Source of the DNA: Flavobacteriales bacterium
Lineage (GTDB): Bacteria > Bacteroidota > Bacteroidia > NS11-12g > UBA9320
DNA: 64,000 nt
Assembly (NCBI GenBank): GCA_020635355.1
Contig: JACJZW010000001.1
Span: 186,001 to 250,000, forward strand
Reading direction: 5' to 3'
Numbering within the stretch: the first letter of the stretch is position 1; every line of letters starts with the position of its first letter. This document shows, piece after piece, positions 1 to 8,700 of the stretch. The notes beneath the pieces were generated by a model, which did not search any database, was not told where the DNA came from, and saw only the letters and a list, made by a program, of their open reading frames with translations. Made by a program: the position numbers and the translations under genes.

Positions 1-166
1 GGGCATTGTGCACCGGAAATCCTTGATGATATTGAATCCAACTCCGGTGGGTCCCAGTAGCGCTAACTATGGGAGGTAATTCCTTCAGATTAGGATCGTC
101 TGGAGGACGTTGCCCAAATCCCCAAAGGGAACTGATGAGAAGCAGTGCCAACAACTTGATTTTCAT
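1..166 (-). CDS. N-terminus of a secreted protein, possibly a metallopeptidase with FTP-type propeptide (partial)
   Basis: The reading frame is open from an ATG at 166 down to the left edge, giving 55 codons. The protein starts with a clear signal peptide (MKIKLLALLLISSLWGFGQ) whose cleavage would fall after GFGQ. The following segment ends in WIQYHQGFPVHNA, which resembles the 'YQQ.YkGiPVfna' core of fungalysin/thermolysin propeptide (FTP) domains of M4/M36 metallopeptidases. It begins 15 bases after the yigZ stop and may share its transcript. The family call rests on one short motif, so it is tentative; the signal peptide is well supported. Confidence 0.55.
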   Translation of the reverse strand, partial: MKIKLLALLLISSLWGFGQRPPDDPNLKELPPIVSATGTHRSWIQYHQGFPVHNA

Positions 167-181
167 GAGGGGAAGGTAGTT

Positions 182-790
182 TTATTGCCCCAACTTCTCG
201 ATGAAGTGCCATTCAAAGTTTGGTAATTCTTTAAGAACGGACTCCAGGAATTCACGTTGTTCCGCATCCGTTTGAAGAACAAATGGACGACCGGTTTGAA
301 TGATGGTGAGTTGATATCGGTTGGCGAACTCATAAATTTTATAATCCCGGTTGGATACGTCGCGCAGCTCGAGAAGTAAAATGGGTTTTACCTCCACCAT
401 ATCAGCCTGATCCAACACGTCTTTGGCCGCATCGCCGTAGGCAGATATCAATCCGCCCACACCCAGCTTTTTGCCACCATAGTACCGAACAACTACCACG
501 AGCACATCATATAACTCAGCAGAAACCAACTGACGGGCTATGGGTGCTCCGGCGGAATTTGCCGGTTCTCCGTCGTCACTGCTGTGGGCTAAAGAACCAT
601 CCGGACCCAGGCGCCAGGCATAACAATAATGCGTGGCATTGGGGTAACGCAACCTACAGGTTTCCAATAAACCACTCAGTTCGCTATCTGCATGCATCGG
701 AAAAGCCAAGGCATGAAATTTACTGTTCATCACCTTCACAAAGCCTTCAACGGGCGCTTTGATGGATTGATATGGTGCTGGCTGACTCAA
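182..790 (-). CDS. yigZ: YigZ/IMPACT family protein
   Basis: A protein of about 202 aa of the IMPACT/YigZ (UPF0029) family, close to the usual length of about 200 aa. The N-terminal IMPACT domain shows the family signature DDGEPANSAGAPI and then VVVVRYYGGKKLGVGGL. No ATG lies early enough to keep the conserved N-terminus. The best start is a TTG at 790-788 that overlaps the TGA stop of the upstream transporter gene (TTGA), which suggests translational coupling. The frame stays open further upstream, but only antisense-like through the transporter gene, so that extension is discarded. Family members are linked to translation control in eukaryotes; the bacterial role is poorly defined. Confidence 0.88.
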   Translation of the reverse strand: MSQPAPYQSIKAPVEGFVKVMNSKFHALAFPMHADSELSGLLETCRLRYPNATHYCYAWRLGPDGSLAHSSDDGEPANSAGAPIARQLVSAELYDVLVVVVRYYGGKKLGVGGLISAYGDAAKDVLDQADMVEVKPILLLELRDVSNRDYKIYEFANRYQLTIIQTGRPFVLQTDAEQREFLESVLKELPNFEWHFIEKLGQ

Positions 791-1662
791 TCGAAGATGC
801 CTGAAATTAAAAGGATGGAAAGCACAGCGAACAGTAGACCAATCAGGTTCCGATTGTTGAGTCGCTCTTTGAAGAAAAGAATGGAGATCAGGGTCGACAG
901 CAGCACAATTCCTACGTTGTTGATGGGAAAGATTCTGGACGTGGCTAAAAACCCGGAATGCAGGGCGGCAATCACAAAGTAGATGCTGAAGAAGTTGGGG
1001 ATCCCCAATAAAATTCCGGCATAGACGCCGTTGGCAGTAATCCGTATCCGACCTCGAATGAGCCGAATCATCATCACAACTATGCCCCAAGCCGCAGCCG
1101 AAGCAAAAATTAAGATGGCCGGGACCACTTCGGATAAACCGGTTGGCAAATCGCGCTCTACGAGGGAGAGAAATAGGTCGATGGTACCTGAACCCAGAAA
1201 AACCAGGAAGGGCAACCACATGGATGGATGATCAATTTTTTCACCGTGAATGGTCTTTCGGGCGATGAGATAAACACTTGTCAAGCTCAGAATGATTCCT
1301 GCGAGCAGGAGCAGGGTAGTGGGTTCTCCGAGATAGATCAAGGCGAAAATCACCGGAAATACGACTCCCATTTTAGCGGCCACAACCGATACACTGATGC
1401 CTGATCGCTGTGCGGTTACTGCCATGCCCATGAAAACCAGGATGAACAAAGCCCCGAGGGCCACTGACATTCTAAACCAAGCCGCCTCCAGGTCAATTGG
1501 AAAGGGTTTACCCATGAATTGAAGGGTGATCAGGCCCGTGATCACGCAGGTAATATAGTTTACGGTAATGGCCAACTGATTATCGATTTGATGATTTCCG
1601 ATTAGCCTGAACACCACGTTGATCACGGATGACATGGCGATGCTGAGTATCAAAAAAATCAT
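787..1662 (-). CDS. DMT-superfamily (EamA) permease
   Basis: An integral membrane protein of 291 aa with about ten hydrophobic segments arranged as two EamA-type halves, typical of drug/metabolite transporters. The first half contains SVVAAKMGVVFPVIFALIYLGE, the usual helix followed by a polar end and Glu. The second half carries FPINNVGIVLLSTLISILFF with KERL after it. It overlaps ribD by 4 nt (ATGA) upstream and yigZ downstream, so it is the middle gene of a ribD-permease-yigZ operon. Export of a riboflavin-pathway metabolite is possible from context only; the substrate cannot be read from the sequence. Confidence 0.85.
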   Translation of the reverse strand: MIFLILSIAMSSVINVVFRLIGNHQIDNQLAITVNYITCVITGLITLQFMGKPFPIDLEAAWFRMSVALGALFILVFMGMAVTAQRSGISVSVVAAKMGVVFPVIFALIYLGEPTTLLLLAGIILSLTSVYLIARKTIHGEKIDHPSMWLPFLVFLGSGTIDLFLSLVERDLPTGLSEVVPAILIFASAAAWGIVVMMIRLIRGRIRITANGVYAGILLGIPNFFSIYFVIAALHSGFLATSRIFPINNVGIVLLSTLISILFFKERLNNRNLIGLLFAVLSILLISGIFD

Positions 1663-2651
1663 TTGGGTCGATAGAAATTGATGCGATCAGCGTCCATCTC
1701 AATGGAATCCACTAATAAATCAGGTGGGATCACGGGACTCTTAATACCATCTTCCCAACGCATCGGGGAGATGATTTCAATGGCTTCGTCCCACATCTCG
1801 GTCAGAAGGAAATTGCTCAACACTTCGGCACCGCCCTCAACTAAAACCTGGGTATACTGGTGTTCGAAACAGAGATCGGTTAGTTGTTGAAAGGTAGTAC
1901 GTATATCGCCCGAAAGCACCGTGGTTTTGCCTTCATCATTCAGGAGATTGAGCGATGTGGGCAGATCTCCTTCATGAGATAAGATGATCCGATGAGGCGA
2001 CCGTCCGGAGACCAAACGAGTGGTTAGCGTTGGGTTGTCCTGAATGGCTGTATTGCGGCCAATCACTAGAGCACCCGATTCAGCTCTCAATTGATGCACG
2101 AAGTGGTTACTGGCCGGGCAACTAATGGATTTAGACCGTTGATCACCCGGATGCCGACCCATGAATCCATCTGAGGTTCGCGCCCACTTGAGGATGATGT
2201 AGGGGCGTTTTTGCTGGTGAAACGTGATGAACGAACGGTTTAATTCCGAGGCTTCCCATTCCAAGGTTCCCAAGGTGACATGGCATCCGGCATCCATAAG
2301 CCGTTTAATGCCCGTACCGGCAACTTGTGGATTGGGATCCGTCATGGCACAGACCACCTCCGGGATTTTGTGCTCCACGATAAGATTGGCACAGGGTGGT
2401 GTTTTGCCAAAATGAGAGCAGGGTTCCAGGTTTACATAGAGCGTGCTCTTTCGAAGTAAGTTGGGATTTGCAACAGATTCGATGGCGTTTACCTCGGCAT
2501 GTGCGCCACCCAATTGTTGGTGATAGCCTTCACCAATAATTTTTCCCTCACACACAATCACGCACCCAACCAAGGGATTTGGCCAGGTATGAGGACTGCC
2601 TTTTTTAGCCAGTTCAAGGCAGCGATACATGTACTCTTCGTGTTGGGTCAT
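1659..2651 (-). CDS. ribD: Bifunctional riboflavin biosynthesis deaminase/reductase RibD
   Basis: Catalyses deamination of diaminohydroxyphosphoribosylaminopyrimidine and then reduction of the ribose side chain in riboflavin synthesis. The N-terminal zinc deaminase domain shows HAE at residues 51-53 and PCSHFGKTPPC at about 77-87, supplying the zinc ligands His and two Cys. The C-terminal half is the RibD_C reductase (FHQQKRPYIILKWARTSDG, then LVEGGAEVLSNFL). An in-frame ATG 13 codons upstream would overlap both the prmC start and the gene's own -7 box (TACATTTG, 2685-2678), so the ATG at 2651 is chosen, giving 330 aa. First gene of a minus-strand operon with the EamA permease and yigZ. Confidence 0.95.
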   Translation of the reverse strand: MTQHEEYMYRCLELAKKGSPHTWPNPLVGCVIVCEGKIIGEGYHQQLGGAHAEVNAIESVANPNLLRKSTLYVNLEPCSHFGKTPPCANLIVEHKIPEVVCAMTDPNPQVAGTGIKRLMDAGCHVTLGTLEWEASELNRSFITFHQQKRPYIILKWARTSDGFMGRHPGDQRSKSISCPASNHFVHQLRAESGALVIGRNTAIQDNPTLTTRLVSGRSPHRIILSHEGDLPTSLNLLNDEGKTTVLSGDIRTTFQQLTDLCFEHQYTQVLVEGGAEVLSNFLLTEMWDEAIEIISPMRWEDGIKSPVIPPDLLVDSIEMDADRINFYRPK

Positions 2652-2665
2652 TCCACCGTTGGCCG

Positions 2666-2673
2666 TACTTTCG
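2666..2673 (+). promoter_or_regulatory. -7 box of prmC
   Basis: TACTTTCG, close to the Bacteroidota sigma-factor consensus TAnnTTTG, ends 7 nt before the prmC ATG at 2681. A leader of only a few bases is implied. Confidence 0.55.
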
Positions 2674-2677
2674 CCTG

Positions 2678-2685
2678 CAAATGTA
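2678..2685 (-). promoter_or_regulatory. -7 box of ribD, overlapping the prmC start codon
   Basis: On the minus strand this reads TACATTTG, a perfect TAnnTTTG match, about 26 bases upstream of the chosen ribD ATG. The box contains the prmC start codon on the other strand, so the two divergent promoters overlap and the transcripts would overlap by a few bases at their 5' ends. Confidence 0.5.
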
Positions 2686-3541
2686 TTCAAGTTTCGAGGC
2701 GCTCAGAAAGGCATTTGTCAACCATTTGTTAGCGGTCTATGACCAACGGGAAGCAAATACCATTTTTAAGGAAGTGGTAGCTGTTGAATTGGGTTGGGAT
2801 GCTGCTCAATTCGTTTTGAACAAACACGAAGCGGTCAGCGAACACATAACCCACCGATTTAAGAAGGTGTTAGACCGGTTGGTTTTAGGCGAACCCATCC
2901 AATACATCACCGGAGTGACACATTTTATGGGGAAGGATTATGTCGTAAATCCGTATGTCCTGATTCCGCGACCCGAGACGGCTGAGTTGATTCAATGGGT
3001 TTTGGATGATTGGTCGATGAACAACGCATCGATGAGTGCCATAGACATTGGATCGGGCAGTGGTATTATTCCCATTGAACTGGCTCTGAACCGTCCTCGG
3101 TGGACTGTCACCGGAACAGATGTATCGGAAGAGGCGCTGGATGTGGCCCGGAAAAATGCGCTAAATCTTGGTGCCAAGGTGCATTGGCTGAACCAAGATA
3201 TTTTGAATCCATGCCTTTCGGATCGGTATCGAATCATCATCAGCAATCCGCCGTACATACCAAGAGCTGAGGCTGGTCGTATGTCGGCCCAGGTTGTGAA
3301 TCACGAACCCCACTTAGCGCTGTTTGTAGACGACGATCCGTTGCAGTTTTATGCTGCCGTGATGCAATTTGCCAAAGAACACTTGGAGGACGATGGTGCC
3401 CTTTATTTTGAGTGTCATGAAGACTATGCCCACGACGTGGAGCAACTGTGTTTGGAGATGGGCTGGAGAACGGATCTTCGAACCGACTTACAGGACAAGC
3501 CGAGGATGTTGAGGGTGGTAAGGGTGACGGGTGAAGAGTGA
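2681..3541 (+). CDS. prmC: Peptide chain release factor N5-glutamine methyltransferase
   Basis: Methylates the glutamine of the GGQ motif in release factors. The 286-aa protein has the expected PrmC N-terminal helical domain followed by a Rossmann methyltransferase domain: AIDIGSGSGIIPIELA is SAM-binding motif I and SNPPYIP at about residue 187 is the catalytic NPPY motif. PRPETAEL before motif I is also typical of HemK/PrmC. The length matches the family. It is divergent from ribD and stands alone on the plus strand. Confidence 0.95.
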   Translation: MYSSFEALRKAFVNHLLAVYDQREANTIFKEVVAVELGWDAAQFVLNKHEAVSEHITHRFKKVLDRLVLGEPIQYITGVTHFMGKDYVVNPYVLIPRPETAELIQWVLDDWSMNNASMSAIDIGSGSGIIPIELALNRPRWTVTGTDVSEEALDVARKNALNLGAKVHWLNQDILNPCLSDRYRIIISNPPYIPRAEAGRMSAQVVNHEPHLALFVDDDPLQFYAAVMQFAKEHLEDDGALYFECHEDYAHDVEQLCLEMGWRTDLRTDLQDKPRMLRVVRVTGEE

Positions 3542-4088
3542 GGAGTGATGGGGTGGGCGGTTAAACAGTATTTTGGTGCTTACAGGTTATTAAACGCTTA
3601 AAAGTGATTGGATTGGCGACGGATTGGTTAGGAATATGTAGCTTTCGATGGGGTAGGGGATAATTGCGTCCCTACCAAAATCTGTGCAAACCATCTCCAA
3701 CGTTGGGTGAATTTTTTGGGCGTTGAGTTTCTTCTGCGATCAATCGAATTCCTGAACAGCCAAAATCGCTCACGGCCGACTGCCTTCTCAAAAAAACCAG
3801 TTATTCCTTCTTCGTTCTTAGTTATTCGTTAACTCCAACCCATCACCATTCACGCATCCCGTTTGAAGGCAAATTGGTATTTTGCGTGGCGGATGATGGG
3901 CGCATATTATCCTAGTGTGAATTCGTGCCTCTTCCGTATAAGTATGCCAAACGTCAAAATCAAATACTTTTTACCATTACTATAATAGCTAAGAGCCCTA
4001 ACAATTTCAAAGTTAAAAGAGCTGGATTATTCCATTGCTCGGACCAAAATGAGCGAAATTTGAATCTGATCAAAAGACTTAAAACTAA
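3542..4088. other. Intergenic region left of the restriction island
   Basis: No convincing gene in 547 bases. It contains one copy (3637-3710) of a repeat half-unit with a TAGGGG...GTCCCTA inverted pair that recurs near 54 and 55 kb. The last ~170 bases before hsdM are distinctly AT-rich and probably hold the island promoter; I could not settle on one -7 box. Confidence 0.6.
3637..3710 (+). repeat. TAGGGG/GTCCCTA palindromic repeat half-unit (copy H1)
   Basis: CTTTC, then GGGGTAGGGG, six bases, GTCCCTA and finally AACGTTGGGT. The same order of blocks is found in four further half-units at 54032, 54172, 55341 and 55481, all on the same strand. Confidence 0.6.
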
Positions 4089-5657
4089 GTGGCGAAAAAA
4101 GTAACGAAGGAAAAAGCGATTGAAGAAACATTGTGGCAATCGTGCGACAAATTGAGGGGTTCAGTAGAACCTGCTGAGTACAAACATGTGGTACTCGGAC
4201 TGATTTTCCTAAAATTCGCTAGCGACAAATTTGAGATTCGCAGACAGGAACTGATAGAAGAAGGAAAAGAGAAGTACGTGGAAATGAAAGATTTCTACGC
4301 TATGAAAAATGTCTTCTATTTGGAAGAGATTTCCCGTTGGAGCTACATCATCAAGAATGCGAAGCAAAACGACATTGCCCTAAAAATTGACACTGCTCTC
4401 AACACCATTGAGAAAAACAATCCTGCCCTGAAAGGTGCTTTGCCCGACAATTACTTCTCTCGTTTGGCTTTGGAAAGGACAAAGCTCTCTTCCCTACTTG
4501 ACACCATCAACGAGATTGACACGACCAAGGACGAAGAAACCGACTTAATCGGAAGGGTGTATGAGTACTTCTTAGGTAAATTCGCTCTGAAAGAGAGTAG
4601 CGGAAAAGGCAAAGGTGAATTCTATACACCCAAAACCATTGTAAACCTGATTGCTGAACTCATTGAACCCTATAAAGGCATCATTTATGACCCTTGTTGC
4701 GGAACAGGCGGAATGTTTGTGCAATCCATCAAATTCATTGAAAGCCACCAGGGAAGTAAAAAGGAAGTTTCCATTTACGGACAGGAAAACACGCCTACCA
4801 CCTACAAATTGGCAAAGATGAACTTGGCGATACGTGGTATTTCTGCCAACCTTGGCGAGAAACACGCTGACACTTTTGCCAACGACCAACACAAAGACCT
4901 GAAAGCCGATTACATTATGGCGAATCCGCCATTTAACCTGAAAGATTGGCGGGGCGATAATGAACTCTTGGACGACCCACGTTGGATGGGCTATGATGTA
5001 CCACCAAAAAGCAATGCCAACTACGGTTGGATTTTGAATATGGTGAGCAAACTTTCAGAAAACGGTGTTGCAGGTTTTATCCTTGCCAATGGTGCACTTT
5101 CAGGCGGTGGAGAGGAATACAAAATCCGTAGGAAGCTGATTGAAAATGACTTGGTGGAAGCCATCATCATCATTCCAAGAGACACCTTCTACACCACAGA
5201 CATTAGCGTTACGCTTTGGATTTTGAACAAAAACAAAAAACAACGTACCGACAATAGCAAGGAAAAGCCCAAAAGCTACCGAGACCGAACAGGAGAAATC
5301 TTGTTTATGGATTTAAGGCGTTGGGGCAGCGAGTACGAAAAGAAGTATGTGCAACTCACCCAAGATGACATTGACAAAGTTGCTGTGAACTACCACAATT
5401 GGCAACAGACAGATTATGCCGCGACTTACCAAGACATTCCCGAATACTGCAAATCTGCCAGTTTGGAAGATGTAAAAGCCAACGACTATTCGCTTGTACC
5501 AAGCAAGTACATTGAGTTTGTGGACAGAGACAGCGGTATTGACTTTGATACCGAAATGAAACGCATACGGCAAGATTTCAAAACCCTGCTACAAGAGGAG
5601 CAAGACTCACAAGACCAATTGAAAAACGCATTTAAGACTTTGGGCTATGAGTTATAA
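4089..5657 (+). CDS. hsdM: Type I restriction-modification system, DNA methyltransferase subunit
   Basis: N6-adenine methyltransferase subunit of a type I R-M enzyme, 522 aa. An N-terminal HsdM_N helical domain (residues ~10-145) precedes the N6_Mtase domain. SAM motif I is DPCCGTGGM at 201-209 and catalytic motif IV is NPPF at 279-282, as expected for an adenine methylase. GEFYTP before motif I is also characteristic. The start is a GTG at 4089. The 3' end overlaps hsdS by 11 nt. First gene of the island hsdM-hsdS-GmrSD-like-AlbA_2-hsdR. Confidence 0.96.
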   Translation: MAKKVTKEKAIEETLWQSCDKLRGSVEPAEYKHVVLGLIFLKFASDKFEIRRQELIEEGKEKYVEMKDFYAMKNVFYLEEISRWSYIIKNAKQNDIALKIDTALNTIEKNNPALKGALPDNYFSRLALERTKLSSLLDTINEIDTTKDEETDLIGRVYEYFLGKFALKESSGKGKGEFYTPKTIVNLIAELIEPYKGIIYDPCCGTGGMFVQSIKFIESHQGSKKEVSIYGQENTPTTYKLAKMNLAIRGISANLGEKHADTFANDQHKDLKADYIMANPPFNLKDWRGDNELLDDPRWMGYDVPPKSNANYGWILNMVSKLSENGVAGFILANGALSGGGEEYKIRRKLIENDLVEAIIIIPRDTFYTTDISVTLWILNKNKKQRTDNSKEKPKSYRDRTGEILFMDLRRWGSEYEKKYVQLTQDDIDKVAVNYHNWQQTDYAATYQDIPEYCKSASLEDVKANDYSLVPSKYIEFVDRDSGIDFDTEMKRIRQDFKTLLQEEQDSQDQLKNAFKTLGYEL

Positions 5658-6777
5658 GGGATTGGGAGACTACATACAATTGGTGGACAATCGCAATACA
5701 GATTTGGCAGTCACCAACCTTTTGGGAATAAACATTACCAAGAGTTTTATGCCTTCAGTAGCAAATGTTTCAGGAACGGACTTGTCAAAATACAAAGTCA
5801 TACGAAAAGGTCAGTTTGCTTATTCCGCTATGCAAGTGGGTAGAGATGAAACGATTCGCATCGCTCTTTACACTTATGATGAGCCAGCCATCATTTCACC
5901 AGCCTATTCAGTAATTGAAGTTATTGACGAAAAAGAGCTGATTCCTGAATATATGATGATGTGGTTTGAAAGACCTGAATCCGACAGATACGGTTGGTTT
6001 ATTAGCGACAGTAGTGTGCGAGCAAGTTTGGATTATGACCGCCTTTGCGACATTGAAATCCCCATTCCAGACATCACCGAGCAACGCAAATATGTAGCCC
6101 TGTACAAAGGTTTGCTTGCCAATCAAAGAACATACGAAAGCAGCTTGGAAGATTTACAGCTGATTTGTGATACCTACATTGAAGACCTGATTAAAAAAGA
6201 GCCGTTGAAACGGTTGGGGAAGTACATTGAGCAGTCGGATGAAAGGAATACAGATTTACAAGTAACATTTTTACGAGGCGTTTCAACATCAAAAGTGCTG
6301 ATTGAAACGAAAGCTAATACAAGCAGTGTGAATTTCTCTAATTACAAAGTCGTTCGGACAGGAGAATTTGTCTATGTAGCGGACACTTCAAGAAGAGGTG
6401 ATAAAATTGCTCTAGCACTGAATAGTTCTGAGCCGTGTATTGTTTCTGCTATTTATACGGTTTTCAGAGTGATTAAAACACAAGAACTACTGCCAGAATA
6501 TTTGTACTTGTACTTCCAACGAAGCGAATTTGACCGTTATGCTCGGTTCAACTCTTGGGGAAGTGCCAGAGAAACCTTTGATTGGGTTGATATGTGCGAT
6601 GTGCATTTACCCATTCCAAGCATCGAAAAACAGAAAGCCATTGTTACCATTTACCACACCTTAGAAACCCGCAAACGCATCAATGAGCAATTAAAAGAAA
6701 GCATAAAACCACTTTGCCCTGTTTTGATGAAAGGGGTTGTGGAGAGGATGAAGATAATTTCAGTACACGATGATTGA
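5647..6777 (+). CDS. hsdS: Type I restriction-modification system, specificity subunit
   Basis: Recognises the bipartite DNA target and brings together HsdM and HsdR. The 376 aa fall into two tandem target-recognition units, each starting with a similar block: GLGDYIQLVDNRNTDLAV near residue 5 and RLGKYIEQSDERNTDLQV near residue 194. Each unit ends in a helical spacer introduced by IPIPDITEQRKYVALY or LPIPSIEKQKAIVTIY. The two recognition halves differ outside these anchors, as expected for an asymmetric bipartite site. It overlaps hsdM by 11 nt; the next gene follows after 93 bases. The recognised sequence cannot be predicted here. Confidence 0.94.
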   Translation: MSYKGLGDYIQLVDNRNTDLAVTNLLGINITKSFMPSVANVSGTDLSKYKVIRKGQFAYSAMQVGRDETIRIALYTYDEPAIISPAYSVIEVIDEKELIPEYMMMWFERPESDRYGWFISDSSVRASLDYDRLCDIEIPIPDITEQRKYVALYKGLLANQRTYESSLEDLQLICDTYIEDLIKKEPLKRLGKYIEQSDERNTDLQVTFLRGVSTSKVLIETKANTSSVNFSNYKVVRTGEFVYVADTSRRGDKIALALNSSEPCIVSAIYTVFRVIKTQELLPEYLYLYFQRSEFDRYARFNSWGSARETFDWVDMCDVHLPIPSIEKQKAIVTIYHTLETRKRINEQLKESIKPLCPVLMKGVVERMKIISVHDD

Positions 6778-6870
6778 GAAAACAAGATGGACAAGAGGTA
6801 TTTTACTGTTATTCTTAATAATCCGGGAATCGTCTACTGATAATGATTGGCAAAAAAATAAATTAGAATA

Positions 6871-8661
6871 ATGGCAAAATACTCCGTACATCAACAACCC
6901 GTTGAAACATTGTTAAGCTGGATAAAAGCAGGGGAAATAGCCATACCGGAAATACAACGCCCGTTTGTTTGGAAAGCCGCCAAAGTACGGGATCTGATAG
7001 ATTCCTTGTACAATGGCTATCCGGTTGGGTACATCATCACCTGGAGAAACCCTGATGTAAAACTTAAAAATGGAGAACTCTCTGCCGGCAAGAAGGTGCT
7101 AATTGACGGACAACAGCGCATAACCGCCCTTACGGCAGCAATTGTAGGCCAACGGGTTCTGGATAAAAACTACAAACAGATTAACATCCGCATAGCTTTT
7201 AATCCCTTAACTCAAAAATTTGATGTTCTAAACAGAGCAATAGAAAACAGCTCAGAATGGATCAACAGCATCAATCCCATCATCAATGACGAAATCACCA
7301 TCAGTCAAGCCCGCAGGCACTATATGGAATTGAACCCTGAGGCTGATGAAAATGTGGTTGAACAGCGAATTGAAGAACTCAAGAAAATCAAGAACAAACA
7401 GGTCGGTATTATCGAGTTAGACCATTCACTGGATATTGATACCGTAACTGAGATCTTTATTCGGATCAATCAAAAAGGGGTGGTTTTGAGCAATGCCGAC
7501 TTCGTTATGTCAAAGATTGCGGCAGATGAAAAACACGGTGGTAACAAGATGCGCAAATTGGTTGATTATTTCTGTCGGTTAGTTGTTGACAAGGATTTCA
7601 ACAAGCATATCGTAGATAACGATAAGGATTTTGCAGAGCATCTCTATTATAAAAACATTAAGTGGATGGCTACTGGAAGCGATGATCTGTTCGTTCCTGA
7701 TTATATTGACTTTTTACGTGTTGCCTTCACGTTCAAGTTCCACAGAGGAAAATTTAGTGATTTAGTGGCTCTGCTTTCAGGAAGAAATTTTGAAACCCGG
7801 AGCTATGAAGCGGAGATTGCGGAAAGAAGTTTTTCTATGTTATCCGAAGGTTTAACGGATTTCTCCAACCAAACCAATTACCAGCGCTTTTTAATGATCG
7901 TAAAATCCACCGGGCTGATCAGCGGTAAACTCATCTCTTCCAAAAACAGTCTTAATTTTTCATATGCCTTGTATTTGAAATTGCGCAAAGATGGAATGCA
8001 AGAAACTGAATCACAACACTTTGTAAAGAAATGGTTGGTTATGTCATTGCTCATAGGCCGATATTCTGGTTCAGCCGAATCGATGATTGACGAAGACATC
8101 AAACAAATTCAGGAAAAAGGCATAGCGGCCTATTTGCAGCAATTGGAGCTATCTGAACTGGGAGAAGGATTTTGGGAATTCGGTTTGGTCAACGATTTAG
8201 AAACATCTAGTACAAGCAACAACGCCTACAACGTGTATTTGGCGGCTCAATGCAACAACAACACACCTGCCTTTTTATCCAAGAGCATGAAAATTAGCTC
8301 ACTTATTGAGCAGCGAGGCGACATTCACCACATTTTCCCAAAGAAATACCTGACACAAAACAACTTTGGCCCTAAACAATATAATCAGGTAGCCAATTTT
8401 GTCTATACCGAACAAGCCACGAATATAAAAGTCGGCGCCGCGGCTCCTGCTGAGTATATGGCGAGGGTTCAAGAAGAAATAGCATCCGGAGAAATCAATA
8501 TCACCACGATAGATTCAGTCGCTATTTTGAAAGAGAATCTTGAAAACAACGACATCCCCTTCAGCATTGAAACCAGTTCCTATGCAGATTATGAATACTT
8601 TTTAGCGGAAAGAAGAAAATTGATGGCGCGAAAAATCAAGGCCTATTACCAGAATTTATAG
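6871..8661 (+). CDS. DUF262/HNH (GmrSD-like) protein, probable modification-dependent nuclease
   Basis: 596 aa with the two-part layout of GmrSD/BrxU-like type IV enzymes. The N-terminal DUF262 domain shows IPEIQRPFVWK at ~25-35 and the nucleotide-handling motif IDGQQR at 78-83. The C-terminal part carries HHIFPKKYL at ~485, an HNH-type (DUF1524) nuclease core. Known family members cut modified phage DNA using NTP; here that is inferred. It lies between hsdS and hsdR on the same strand, so it may add protection against phages whose modified DNA escapes the type I enzyme, or modulate that enzyme. The ATG at 6871 starts directly before the DUF262 motifs. Confidence 0.85.
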   Translation: MAKYSVHQQPVETLLSWIKAGEIAIPEIQRPFVWKAAKVRDLIDSLYNGYPVGYIITWRNPDVKLKNGELSAGKKVLIDGQQRITALTAAIVGQRVLDKNYKQINIRIAFNPLTQKFDVLNRAIENSSEWINSINPIINDEITISQARRHYMELNPEADENVVEQRIEELKKIKNKQVGIIELDHSLDIDTVTEIFIRINQKGVVLSNADFVMSKIAADEKHGGNKMRKLVDYFCRLVVDKDFNKHIVDNDKDFAEHLYYKNIKWMATGSDDLFVPDYIDFLRVAFTFKFHRGKFSDLVALLSGRNFETRSYEAEIAERSFSMLSEGLTDFSNQTNYQRFLMIVKSTGLISGKLISSKNSLNFSYALYLKLRKDGMQETESQHFVKKWLVMSLLIGRYSGSAESMIDEDIKQIQEKGIAAYLQQLELSELGEGFWEFGLVNDLETSSTSNNAYNVYLAAQCNNNTPAFLSKSMKISSLIEQRGDIHHIFPKKYLTQNNFGPKQYNQVANFVYTEQATNIKVGAAAPAEYMARVQEEIASGEINITTIDSVAILKENLENNDIPFSIETSSYADYEYFLAERRKLMARKIKAYYQNL

Positions 8662-8700
8662 CCAAAGAATTACCTCATTGAAAGAGTATCCAATAACCAT

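Noticed and set aside
791..1219. Long N-terminal extension of the YigZ frame
   Set aside because: It is in another frame of the EamA gene on the same strand, Cys/His/Arg-rich without a domain, and would make the protein far longer than the family.
6778..6870. Small open frame of 17 codons between hsdS and the DUF262 gene
   Set aside because: Too short and without support; probably leader sequence. No toxin-antitoxin features seen.
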